Part shown: piece by piece, positions 24,896 through 32,433 of the stretch
How the letters are laid out: each line of letters opens with the position of its first letter
Numbering within the stretch: position 1 is the first letter of the stretch
Assembly: GCA_024697405.1 (NCBI GenBank)
Contig: JAILFU010000147.1
Location: 1 to 32,510 of the forward strand
Direction of reading: 5' to 3'
Length of the DNA: 32,510 bases
Origin: Prevotella sp.
GTDB taxonomy: Bacteria > Bacteroidota > Bacteroidia > Bacteroidales > Bacteroidaceae
Program-made: the position numbers and the translations under genes
Notes under the pieces: model-generated
Databases searched by the model: none
What the model was told of the DNA's origin: nothing
The model's input: only the letters and a program-made list of their open reading frames with translations

Positions 24896-24930
24896 AAGTT
24901 GTATTCTCTTGTGTTTTTTCTCTCAAAACA

Positions 24931-24962
24931 TTTGGCTGTGTCAGGAAAAGTTTGTATTTTTG
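24931..24962 (+). promoter_or_regulatory. Promoter of the Rpn-type nuclease gene
   Basis: TTTG (24931-24934), 20 nt, TATTTTTG (24955-24962), an exact -7 box, 20 bp before the ATG at 24983. Confidence 0.8.
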
Positions 24963-24982
24963 CATCGTAGAATCATTCGTAT

Positions 24983-25852
24983 ATGGCAAAATTCATCAAC
25001 CCGTTCACTGACGTAGGCTTCAAAATCATTTTCGGACAGGAGTTTTCCAAGCCCCAGTTGCTTGACTTCCTGAACACGCTGCTTGCTGGTGAGCGATCCA
25101 TCACCGACTTGAAGTTCCTCGACAAGGAACAGCCGGCAATACACGACGACGACCGTTCGCCCATCTACGACATCCTCTGCGAGACAGCCGCTGGCGAAAA
25201 GATTATAGTAGAGATGCAAAACAGCGAACATCCAAACTTCAGGGAGCGGATGCTCTATTATGCGTCGGAGGCTATCGTCCGCCAAGGAGAGAAGGGCGAA
25301 AACTGGAAGTACAAAATTAAGGCGGTTTACATGATTGCCTTTACCAACTTTATGCTGGCAGGCTATGCCGACAGGCTTCGAGTTGACGTGAGGATGACAG
25401 ACAATGAAGGCGGGCTGTTTACAGACAAGTTACGCTTGATATGCCTGCAGATACCCTGCTTCACCAAGGAAGCAGAAGAATGTGAGAATCATTTTGAGCG
25501 TTGGATATATATACTGAAGAATATGGAGACATTGAACAGGATGCCGTGGGCTGCGCAGAACGCAGTGTTCCAGCGGCTGGCAGAAGTTGCTGAAGTGAGC
25601 AAGCTGTCGAAAGAGGACCGCTTGAAGTACGACATGGCCCTGAAACGCTACCGCGACACACTCAACACCATAACAGGTGCTGAGGAAAAAGGACGGGCAG
25701 AAGGACGGGCAGAAGGACGGGCAGAAGGACGGGCAGAAGGCAAACACGACAAGGCATTGGAAACAGCCCGCCGCATGAAAGCAGACAACATGCCCACAGA
25801 ACTGATTGCGAAGTACACAGGCTTGACCATCGAGGATATAGAAAAGATTTAG
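24983..25852 (+). CDS. Rpn-family PD-(D/E)XK nuclease/transposase-like protein
   Basis: 289 residues, cytoplasmic. The start MAKFINPFTDVGFKIIFGQE and the catalytic region (Asp63 in PIYDILCET, then Glu77-x-Gln79 in IIVEMQNSEHP) match the Rpn/PD-(D/E)XK transposase-like family (recombination-promoting nuclease; DUF-type 'PD-(D/E)XK nuclease family transposase'). In E. coli, Rpn proteins raise RecA-independent recombination. A flexible stretch GRAEGRAEGRAEGRAEG (residues about 237-253) is encoded by four perfect 12-bp repeats. The C-terminal part ends in MPTELIAKYTGLTIEDIEKI, a small helical domain often fused to this family. The gene has its own promoter and lies between two copies of a 35-bp repeat, which suggests it moved or was duplicated as a unit. 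Confidence 0.88.
   Translation: MAKFINPFTDVGFKIIFGQEFSKPQLLDFLNTLLAGERSITDLKFLDKEQPAIHDDDRSPIYDILCETAAGEKIIVEMQNSEHPNFRERMLYYASEAIVRQGEKGENWKYKIKAVYMIAFTNFMLAGYADRLRVDVRMTDNEGGLFTDKLRLICLQIPCFTKEAEECENHFERWIYILKNMETLNRMPWAAQNAVFQRLAEVAEVSKLSKEDRLKYDMALKRYRDTLNTITGAEEKGRAEGRAEGRAEGRAEGKHDKALETARRMKADNMPTELIAKYTGLTIEDIEKI
25691..25738. repeat. Four perfect 12-bp tandem repeats inside the Rpn gene
   Basis: GGACGGGCAGAA repeats exactly four times (25691, 25703, 25715, 25727) and encodes the (GRAE)n linker. Copy-number changes keep the frame, so linker length may vary between strains. Confidence 0.93.
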
Positions 25853-25900
25853 TATAACCCATTAAAACCAACAACTATGACTTAGCAACAGAGCAAAGGG

Positions 25901-25935
25901 GAGAGACCATCGAAAGGCGGCACCAGGCATGCCGC
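25901..25935. repeat. 35-bp hairpin repeat, copy 2 (right of the Rpn gene)
   Basis: Second copy of the repeat at 24861, in the same orientation, differing at two bases (25924 and 25927). Both keep the perfect GCGGCA/TGCCGC hairpin. The two differences are three bases apart and fall in synonymous third positions of the frame that reads ERPSKGGTRHAA (and of the opposite frame reading AACLVPPFDGLS), so the repeat may derive from a coding or tightly conserved element. Confidence 0.88.
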
Positions 25936-26207
25936 GCTCCCAACAGGGGTGACTATCAACAAACAATTACTAACCGGAAACGGAATTGTGCGTCGTATAC
26001 TCCCCGTTCGACTCTTTTTAGATACTTGAGCTTTCTGCTCTTGTTCTCCTGATTCGAAACCGCCAAACTTCGCTGTTGGGAACAAGTAGTCTGAAAGTTC
26101 ACGTCCTTGGGCGTGAACTATATCAGTGCTTGTTTAACAGCATGGTTACTTGGCGGTACCAGAATCAGGAATAAGCATCGGATGGTACGCGCCCTTTTCT
26201 TATTCCT
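25936..26207 (+). ncRNA. Candidate structured leader RNA with pseudoknot upstream of the mosaic surface protein
   Basis: Nested pairing is visible on the plus strand. CCCAACAG (25939-25946) pairs with CTGTTGGG (26073-26080), closing a domain that holds CAATT/AATTG (25964-25968 with 25984-25988) around a CCG-GAAA-CGG tetraloop stem. AACAAG (26081-26086) pairs with CTTGTT (26129-26134) around a perfect 8-bp hairpin, AGTTCACG/CGTGAACT (26096-26103 with 26112-26119). GGCGGTACC (26152-26160) pairs with GGTACGCGCC (26184-26193) with one bulge, and its loop word AGGAATAAG (26167-26175) is a perfect 9-bp complement of CTTATTCCT (26199-26207), forming an H-type pseudoknot 15 nt before the start codon. 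I recognise no known riboswitch; the 8-bp hairpin also resembles the ends of IS200/IS605-type elements, so a decayed element end is an alternative. No exact TAnnTTTG promoter was found in 25853-26222. Confidence 0.5.
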
Positions 26208-26222
26208 AAAACTAAACGAGAA

Positions 26223-29200
26223 ATGAAGAAGACAATCAAGCATGGTATCATTCTGGCCCTTCTGCTTGTTTCGATGCTGCCAAATGTCTATGCAAGTACG
26301 CCTTATGCGGACTTTTACCAGGATTTAGGATATATTGAGCTCACACGAGGAGAAACTAAGGAAATTTCTTCCTGGGAAGTTCAGTATTGTTATAATGTCA
26401 TGGAAGACGTATCCGCCACTTATGTGTGGGAGACAGATCCTTTTGTTAATCCCGGATTCCATGTTAAATACTCTTATAGTGATTTGTCGAAGGTTAAAAT
26501 AAGAGGGTATGCTCCTTGTAGCAATGTCACACTCTATATCACCTTAAAATACCGACAATCAAATGGCCAATACTATTCGACTCAGTTCTATTATCATGTT
26601 ACGGTAAAAAACGACTCATATACTAAATTAGAGAAAGAGATAGAGCTTGCCGCACCAGGCACGCTCAGCGGGCGTATCAGCTATAGTGACAAAAACAAAA
26701 TCACCCACCTTACGCTCTCTGGCGAAATCAATAGCGACGATTTGCGCTTCCTTCGCGAGATGGCTGGCTGCAACGAAAACCAAGGCAACCTGCGCTATCT
26801 AGATATTCGCAACGTCAAGTTCATAATGGGAGAGTCGCCTTTCATAAATGTTCAGGGCGTTGACCGCGTAATTTATGAAACTGGTTACAATCCTCCTGCC
26901 TATGCTTTTGCCTTTTGTTATAAGCTTACAGAAATATGGTTGCCTCAAAATATGACAAGACTCAATAAATGGGCACTTCATTATGATGATTTTCTGGAGA
27001 AGGCTCATATTCCTGAAGGGGTTACACAAATATATGAGAATTTCCAGATATGCCCCAATCTAAATAGTTTAGAAATACCATGTACAGTAACCCAAATAGA
27101 AACTGATTTTAGTGGCTGCTATCGGCTTAACACTATCTATTGCTATGCGAGTACACCTCCCACCCTAAAACCGGATATTCCCAGCAATTTGAGGGAAAAT
27201 GGAACACTCTACGTGCCCAAAGGCACCAAGAACGCCTATCTGGCCGCCCCGGGATGGCTGTCCATCGCCAACATCTATGACACCTTGGACCCGATTATTA
27301 AGGTAGAAAGCATTACACTCAACAAGAGCTCTCTTGACCTAGTAGTTGGAGTGGAAGAAACGCTGGTAGCCACAGTGCTACCTGATAACGCTACAGACAA
27401 GTCAGTCACATGGACATCAAGTAAAGAAGAAGTGGCAACAGTCAGTAGTTCTGGGGTGGTAACAGCCCACGCTGTTGGATGGACTTATATTTACTGCAAG
27501 GCCAATGACGGTAGTGGGAAGGGAACATCATGCTTCGTCGTTGTTCATGATCCTGTTTACCCCACATCTATTTCCATCAGTCCTGAAACGGTATCTATGA
27601 AACCCACGGACACTTATAAACTGTCTAGTTCTTACAAATATCCTGAAGGAACTCAAGATGTCCAAAAGATTTCTCCGACAAAAACATGGTACTCTAGCAA
27701 CACGAATGTAGTCACCGTATCTGATGGGGAACTTACGGCTATAAATCCAGGAACAGCGACCATTACGGTAAAGAGCGAGAACGGTCTCACTGCCACTTGT
27801 GTAGTGACTGTCATTGAGCCTAGAGTTCCACTAAAAATGAACATCAAACAAGTTTCAGTTGGCAATGAACATACTTTGATATTGAAAACCAACGGTATAC
27901 TTTGGGGATGCGGACTTAATGGTAGGGGACAATTAGGCGATGGTACATACACTAGCACCACCACTCCGAAGCAGTTAATGACAGATGTGTCTGCAATATC
28001 AACAGGCTTTTACCACACAATGTTTTTAAAAACCGATGGTACACTGTGGTCATGTGGATGGAACACTCATGATCAGTTGGGGGTAGCTGGAATTGGAATA
28101 GACTGTAACACCCCTGTGAAAGTGATGAGTGACGTGGCATCTGTATTTGCAGGAGGATACCATAACATCATTCTGAAGACAGACGGAACATTGTGGGGAT
28201 GCGGATTTCGTTACTGGGGTCAGTTGGGTGACGGCGATAACACATCTTACTACTGTGAAACTCCAAAGCGAGTGATGACAGATGTGACAGATGTGGCTAC
28301 TGTATCGGCCGGTGGATACCATACAATGATTTTGAAGTCTGACGGTTCATTATTAGCATGCGGGAATAATAGTTATGGTCAATTGTGTGACGGAACCACT
28401 GAAAACCGTAGCACCCCAGTGCCTGTGATGACAGGTGTGGCATCTGTGTCAGCAGGCTCTTACCATACAATGATTGTGAAAACCGACGGCTCATTGTGGG
28501 CATGTGGTAGGAATAACTGTGGGCAGTTGGGTGATGGAACGACCAATGACTGTAGCATCCCAAAGCAAGTGATGACAGGTGTGGCAGCTGTAGCAGCAGG
28601 CAACAATCACACTTTGATTCTTAAGACTGACGGTTCGCTTTTAGCATGTGGAGTGAATACCTATGGCCAGTTGGGAGATGGAACAACCGAAGTACGTAGC
28701 ATCCCAACGCCAGTTATGGACGGAGTGGCTGTTATGGAAGCAGGTGGCTATCACACCATGTTTTTAAAGACCGACGGTTCGCTGTGGGCATGCGGACACA
28801 ACAACTATGGCCAGCTGGGCGACGGAACGATCATTGACAGATACACCCCCGTACTCATTTCCGAAGCAGATCAAATCCTTGTTACCAGCATCACCCTCAA
28901 CAAGACTTCCCTCTCGTTGCAAGCGGGCCAGGTGGAAAAACTGACGGCGACCGTAAAGCCGGAAAATGCCACCGACAAGAGAGTCACATGGTCGTCGGAC
29001 AACGAGAGCGTGGCCACGGTCGACAGCAATGGCAAGGTGACTGCCAAGGCTGCAGGCAATGCAACAATAACTTGTAAGGCCAATGACGGCAGCGGAGTTT
29101 CGGCAGCATGCGCAGTGACTGTGACTTCCATGCCTAAACTGGTTCTCACGGCATCACCCAGCGGAGGAGAGGTGCAGGCTGGCACCATTGTTACGCTGAC

Positions 29201-30452
29201 CGTCAAGGCCGACGGCAACACCATCAACGGGTGCGACATCTATTACACGCTCAACGGCAGCACCCCCACCACTGGCAGCCCAAAATACACCTCGGGCATC
29301 GCCATCAACAGCGACTGCACGCTCAAGGCCATCGCCTACAAGGATTTCTTTGAGACCAGCGACATGCTGACAGAGAACTATACCATCGAGAAGAGTTATA
29401 TCCTCACCTATTTGGTGGACGGTCAGGTCTATAAGACCTACGAACTAAAGGCGGGCGAAACCATCACTCCCGAGCCAGAACCTACGAAGGAGGGCTACAC
29501 CTTCAGCGGCTGGAGCGAGATACCTGCCACCATGCCTGCACACGACGTGACAGTGACAGGCTCTTTCACCAAGGGGAGCTACAAGCTGACCTACATGGTG
29601 AATGGAAATGTCTACAAGACCCTCAGCTACGACTACGGAGATGCCATCACACCAGAGCCAGCCCCCACAAAGGATGGCTATACCTTCTCCGGCTGGAGTG
29701 AGATACCCGCCACCATGCCTGCACACGACGTGACAGTGACAGGCACGTTTACGGCTAACAAATATAAGCTGACGTATCTGGTGGACGGCGAGGTGTACAA
29801 GGTCTATGAACTGGAATACGGAACGGTAATCACACCTGAACCTGAACCCGCAAAGGATGGCTACACCTTTAGCGGCTGGAGTTGGATACCGAACAAGATG
29901 CCGGCGGAGGACGTGACGGTGATGGGCACCTTCACACCCATCAAATACAAGCTTACGTACATGGTGGACGGCGAGGTGTACAAGGTCTATATGGTGGACT
30001 GTGGTGCCGTAATCACTCCTGAACCAGTACCCACGAAGGAGGGCTACACCTTCTCTGGCTGGAGTTGGATACCCAACAAGATGCCTGCGGAGGACGTAAT
30101 GGTGAAAGGGACCTTCACCGTCAACGTATATAAGCTGACGTATATAGTGGACGGCGCAGTCTATAAGTCTTTCGAGCTGGAGTACGGAACCGTAATCACC
30201 CCCGAACCTGCACCTACTAAGGACGGTTACGAATTCTCCGGCTGGAGTGAGATACCTGCCACCATGCCTGCACACAACGTAGAGGTGAGAGGAATATTCA
30301 CCTATATTGACACAGCTATTTTGAACCTGATGGCAGAGCAGGGCGAAGTACAGATTTATGCTCCTAACGGCAAGAAGCTTGACCGCCTGCAGAAGGGGCT
30401 GAACATCGTCGTGATGAAAGACGGAACGGTGAAGAAGGTTGTGGTGAAGTAG
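26223..30452 (+). CDS. Large mosaic surface protein: LRR, Big2, seven RCC1 repeats, chitobiase-like domain, five InlB B-repeats
   Basis: 1409 residues with signal peptide MKKTIKHGIILALLLVSMLPNVYA. Domains, in order: an unrecognised N-terminal beta region (about 25-145); a BspA-type leucine-rich part (about 150-345, LTEIWLPQNM, AHIPEGVTQI); two Big2 Ig-like domains (about 360-440 and 445-533); seven RCC1-like repeats of about 50 residues (about 540-883), each with HT-ILKTDGSLWACG and YGQLGDGT words, enough for one seven-bladed propeller; a third Big2 domain (about 887-974); a chitobiase/hexosaminidase C-terminal-like domain (about 975-1057); five InlB/Listeria-Bacteroides repeats (about 1060-1361, GYTFSGWSEIP); and a tail, VQIYAPNGKKLDRL...VKKVVVK, like Bacteroidetes C-terminal sorting tails. 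It is probably exported and adhesive. GC rises clearly from about 28870 onward, as if the gene was assembled from parts. Confidence 0.88.
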   Translation: MKKTIKHGIILALLLVSMLPNVYASTPYADFYQDLGYIELTRGETKEISSWEVQYCYNVMEDVSATYVWETDPFVNPGFHVKYSYSDLSKVKIRGYAPCSNVTLYITLKYRQSNGQYYSTQFYYHVTVKNDSYTKLEKEIELAAPGTLSGRISYSDKNKITHLTLSGEINSDDLRFLREMAGCNENQGNLRYLDIRNVKFIMGESPFINVQGVDRVIYETGYNPPAYAFAFCYKLTEIWLPQNMTRLNKWALHYDDFLEKAHIPEGVTQIYENFQICPNLNSLEIPCTVTQIETDFSGCYRLNTIYCYASTPPTLKPDIPSNLRENGTLYVPKGTKNAYLAAPGWLSIANIYDTLDPIIKVESITLNKSSLDLVVGVEETLVATVLPDNATDKSVTWTSSKEEVATVSSSGVVTAHAVGWTYIYCKANDGSGKGTSCFVVVHDPVYPTSISISPETVSMKPTDTYKLSSSYKYPEGTQDVQKISPTKTWYSSNTNVVTVSDGELTAINPGTATITVKSENGLTATCVVTVIEPRVPLKMNIKQVSVGNEHTLILKTNGILWGCGLNGRGQLGDGTYTSTTTPKQLMTDVSAISTGFYHTMFLKTDGTLWSCGWNTHDQLGVAGIGIDCNTPVKVMSDVASVFAGGYHNIILKTDGTLWGCGFRYWGQLGDGDNTSYYCETPKRVMTDVTDVATVSAGGYHTMILKSDGSLLACGNNSYGQLCDGTTENRSTPVPVMTGVASVSAGSYHTMIVKTDGSLWACGRNNCGQLGDGTTNDCSIPKQVMTGVAAVAAGNNHTLILKTDGSLLACGVNTYGQLGDGTTEVRSIPTPVMDGVAVMEAGGYHTMFLKTDGSLWACGHNNYGQLGDGTIIDRYTPVLISEADQILVTSITLNKTSLSLQAGQVEKLTATVKPENATDKRVTWSSDNESVATVDSNGKVTAKAAGNATITCKANDGSGVSAACAVTVTSMPKLVLTASPSGGEVQAGTIVTLTVKADGNTINGCDIYYTLNGSTPTTGSPKYTSGIAINSDCTLKAIAYKDFFETSDMLTENYTIEKSYILTYLVDGQVYKTYELKAGETITPEPEPTKEGYTFSGWSEIPATMPAHDVTVTGSFTKGSYKLTYMVNGNVYKTLSYDYGDAITPEPAPTKDGYTFSGWSEIPATMPAHDVTVTGTFTANKYKLTYLVDGEVYKVYELEYGTVITPEPEPAKDGYTFSGWSWIPNKMPAEDVTVMGTFTPIKYKLTYMVDGEVYKVYMVDCGAVITPEPVPTKEGYTFSGWSWIPNKMPAEDVMVKGTFTVNVYKLTYIVDGAVYKSFELEYGTVITPEPAPTKDGYEFSGWSEIPATMPAHNVEVRGIFTYIDTAILNLMAEQGEVQIYAPNGKKLDRLQKGLNIVVMKDGTVKKVVVK
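29398..30303. repeat. Five tandem ~182-bp coding repeats (InlB B-repeats)
   Basis: Units begin near 29398, 29578, 29760, 29945 and 30127 and each encodes about 61 residues (YKLTY-VDG...TPEP...GYTFSGWS...). Stretches such as ACCATGCCTGCACACGACGT recur nearly identically in units 1, 2 and 5, and units 3 and 4 share the SWIPNKMPAEDV version. This makes two sub-types and gives good substrate for recombination. Confidence 0.85.
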
Positions 30453-30475
30453 CGAAGGTGCTACTTATATAAAAG

Positions 30476-30516
30476 TGTACAGCGGCGGCGGAATGGATTC
30501 CGCCCGCCGCTGTACA
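30476..30516. terminator. Bidirectional hairpin between convergent genes
   Basis: GTACAGCGGCGGCGGAAT (30477-30494) pairs with the right arm 30497-30515 over 18 bp with one bulged base, and T30476 adds an A pair at 30516. It lies between the stop of the surface protein (30452) and the stop of the minus-strand ATPase (30538). Read on the minus strand it is followed by CTTTTATATAAG, so it is best as the ATPase gene's terminator. Confidence 0.8.
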
Positions 30517-30519
30517 TGT

Positions 30520-30554
30520 TTCACTGTTCACTATTCACTATTTACTGCCCACTG
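30520..30554. repeat. Five 7-bp units overlapping the ATPase stop codon
   Basis: TTCACTG, TTCACTA, TTCACTA, TTTACTG and CCCACTG run from 30520 to 30554. The third unit supplies the TAG stop (30538-30540) of the minus-strand gene and the last two encode its final residues (AVGSK). Copy changes would alter the C-terminus. Confidence 0.85.
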
Positions 30555-32154
30555 CCATCTCCTCCACCAGCCAGTCTTCGGTGGTGCCGGTCTTTGAAGA
30601 GAACGACACACCGAGGAGGAACCTGCGGCGCGGGTCGGCATCGTAGGCACGGGCGTAGCCTCGGTTCTTGATTTGCTGCATGGCGTCGGCAGCTGTGCCG
30701 TCGAGCTTGAACTCGAAGATATAGACCTGCTTCGGCGTTTCGATAATACAGTCGGCACGGCCCTCGCTGAGCTGCTTCTCCGTATAGACGGTGTAGCAGG
30801 AGATGAGGCGCATCAGCAGGTAGAACGTGTAGTGGAAGTAGAGCTCGCGGTCTTTCTCATCCTTCTTCGGACGCATGGAATAGGGCGTGGCGGCGAGGAA
30901 GCCGGTGAACAGGCGGCGCACCAGGTCGAGGTCGGCAGCCTCCAGGGCTTTCACCATCTTCACCAGCCACGACTTTGTGTCCTCCGTCGGCTGCAGGTAA
31001 TTGCCAGCCAGCAGCGTGAGCAATCCCTCGCGCACCTCGCGGTTGGGATAGTCGAGGAGGTAAGTGTTGAATTGCCTGTCAAAAGCCTTGATGGTGAGGT
31101 AACCGCTCTGAAAGATGATAGGCAGCGGCATGGCCGTGGCGGCCTTGTAGTCGATGAACGTCTTCTCGTCGTACCACTGCCCGGTGTATTGCATCACATC
31201 CTCCGTGCATTTCGAGAGCAGACGCATCAGGTAGGAAGGGGTGCCGGTGGTGAACCAGTAGTCCTTTATTTTCAAGTCGGCAAAGACGTTGAGCAGGCTG
31301 AAGGGATTATAGACATCCTTCAGCTTCTGGCTGAAGTGGTAGCCGTCGTACATCTGCTTCAGCCATGCCTTCGTATCCTCCACACTGAGTCCCTGCTCAT
31401 CGGCCAGCTCCTCGATGGGGCCAGCGAAAACGGTGTAGAGTTCCTCCTCGGTGATGCCCAGGAGCGTGTCAAAGCGGTTGCTGTAGGAGATGTCGTCAGG
31501 CTGGTTCACACCGCTGAACATGCTGACCTGCGAGAACTTGGTGATGCCTGTAAGGAAGACGAAGCGCAGGTGGGCATCGGCGGCCTTGAAGGTGGAGAAG
31601 AAGTTGCGCAGCGTGTCGCGGTTGGCCTCAAGCTGTGCCTCATCGGCGGGATTGCCCGTCTCCAGGAGGTCGAGCAGCGGTTTGTCGTACTCGTCGACGA
31701 GAACCACCGCCTGAAGGCCGGTCTTCTCGTGCACCGCCTCTACGAGGTGGGCAAAGCGCATCGGAGCGTCAAGCAAGGGTGCCGATCCGTCAGATTTCAT
31801 CAGCGGCGGGATGCCATAGTCCTGTTCCCCCTTGCTGATAACGCTGAGAAGATACTCCTCAAGACCGCCGGACTTCTTTTTGTTGCCAAGATTGAAGTCG
31901 AACACGAATACAGGATGCTGCTGCCACTCCTGCGCCAGATTTGCTATCTTCAATCCCTCAAACAGGTCGCGGCGGCCCTCGAAGTAGTACTTCAGCGTGC
32001 TCACCAGCAAGCTCTTGCCGAAACGGCGCGGACGACCGAGGAAATAGATATGGCCTCGGGTGAGTTTATAGACGAGGTCGGTCTTGTCCACATAAACATA
32101 GCCGCCTTTACGAATTGTCGCGAAGTCTTGTACACCAATAGGATAGTTGAGCAT
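30538..32154 (-). CDS. AAA-ATPase-like protein with C-terminal PD-(D/E)XK nuclease domain
   Basis: 538 residues, ATG at 32154, cytoplasmic. The N-terminus IGVQDFATIRKGGYVYVDKT is typical of the AAA-ATPase_like family (PF09820 type). Walker A is GRPRRFGKS (40-48), and Walker B is VVLVDEYDKP (Asp154-Glu155). The C-terminus has a PD-(D/E)XK motif: Asp468 in GRADCII, then Glu481-Phe-Lys483 in IFEFKLDG (PDDEXK_9 type). This family is present in many copies per genome in Bacteroidales and its role is unknown; a defence or mobile-element role is often suggested. The gene has its own promoter and converges on the mosaic surface-protein gene. No accessory genes accompany it. Its 3' end is shaped by a heptad array. 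Confidence 0.9.
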   Translation of the reverse strand: MLNYPIGVQDFATIRKGGYVYVDKTDLVYKLTRGHIYFLGRPRRFGKSLLVSTLKYYFEGRRDLFEGLKIANLAQEWQQHPVFVFDFNLGNKKKSGGLEEYLLSVISKGEQDYGIPPLMKSDGSAPLLDAPMRFAHLVEAVHEKTGLQAVVLVDEYDKPLLDLLETGNPADEAQLEANRDTLRNFFSTFKAADAHLRFVFLTGITKFSQVSMFSGVNQPDDISYSNRFDTLLGITEEELYTVFAGPIEELADEQGLSVEDTKAWLKQMYDGYHFSQKLKDVYNPFSLLNVFADLKIKDYWFTTGTPSYLMRLLSKCTEDVMQYTGQWYDEKTFIDYKAATAMPLPIIFQSGYLTIKAFDRQFNTYLLDYPNREVREGLLTLLAGNYLQPTEDTKSWLVKMVKALEAADLDLVRRLFTGFLAATPYSMRPKKDEKDRELYFHYTFYLLMRLISCYTVYTEKQLSEGRADCIIETPKQVYIFEFKLDGTAADAMQQIKNRGYARAYDADPRRRFLLGVSFSSKTGTTEDWLVEEMAVGSK

Positions 32155-32203
32155 AGTTGTATTCGTTTTGGGGGCGGTGATGCCCTGGAATCCAAGTGAG
32201 CTG

Positions 32204-32235
32204 CAAATTTAAGCAAATATTTTGAGCACGACAAA
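32204..32235 (-). promoter_or_regulatory. Promoter of the AAA-ATPase-like gene
   Basis: On the minus strand TTTG (32232-32235), 20 nt, TAAATTTG (32204-32211), 49 bp upstream of the ATG. Confidence 0.78.
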
Positions 32236-32285
32236 TTTTTTCTTCACTTTTTTCCTATAAAAATAGGTCTGGTAACTTTTGCTGC

Positions 32286-32332
32286 TGCGGACAAATACGA
32301 GAATCTGTCCCTACGGGGGTGCGGACAAATAC
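32286..32332. repeat. 13-bp direct repeat in the hflX-ATPase divergence region
   Basis: TGCGGACAAATAC occurs exactly at 32286-32298 and 32320-32332, 34 bp apart. GGACA (32289-32293) could pair with TGTCC between the copies. It may be an operator pair. Confidence 0.6.
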
Positions 32333-32396
32333 TTGAGTAAAACGATGCCGGTGTAATATTTTTGCAAAAAGATTCAGTGGTTTGAGAATTTATTTG

Positions 32397-32404
32397 TACC
32401 TTTG
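32397..32404 (+). promoter_or_regulatory. -7 box of the hflX promoter
   Basis: TACCTTTG is an exact match 29 bp before the ATG at 32434. The -33 position has no clear TTTG, though one lies 12 nt upstream at 32381-32384. Confidence 0.65.
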
Positions 32405-32433
32405 CACACAAATAATAAACGACTGTTTTTTTC

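Noticed and set aside
25882..26085. 67-residue minus-strand frame over the structured region
   Set aside because: No ribosome site or domain; it spans the 35-bp hairpin repeat and the stems, so a structured or repetitive element is more likely. Noted because the 35-bp repeat's differences are synonymous in this frame.
25936..26207. Group II intron, tmRNA, RNase P, SRP RNA or a known riboswitch
   Set aside because: Their diagnostic cores (domain V hairpin, tmRNA ends, P4 helix words, SRP GGAAG loop) were not found by eye.
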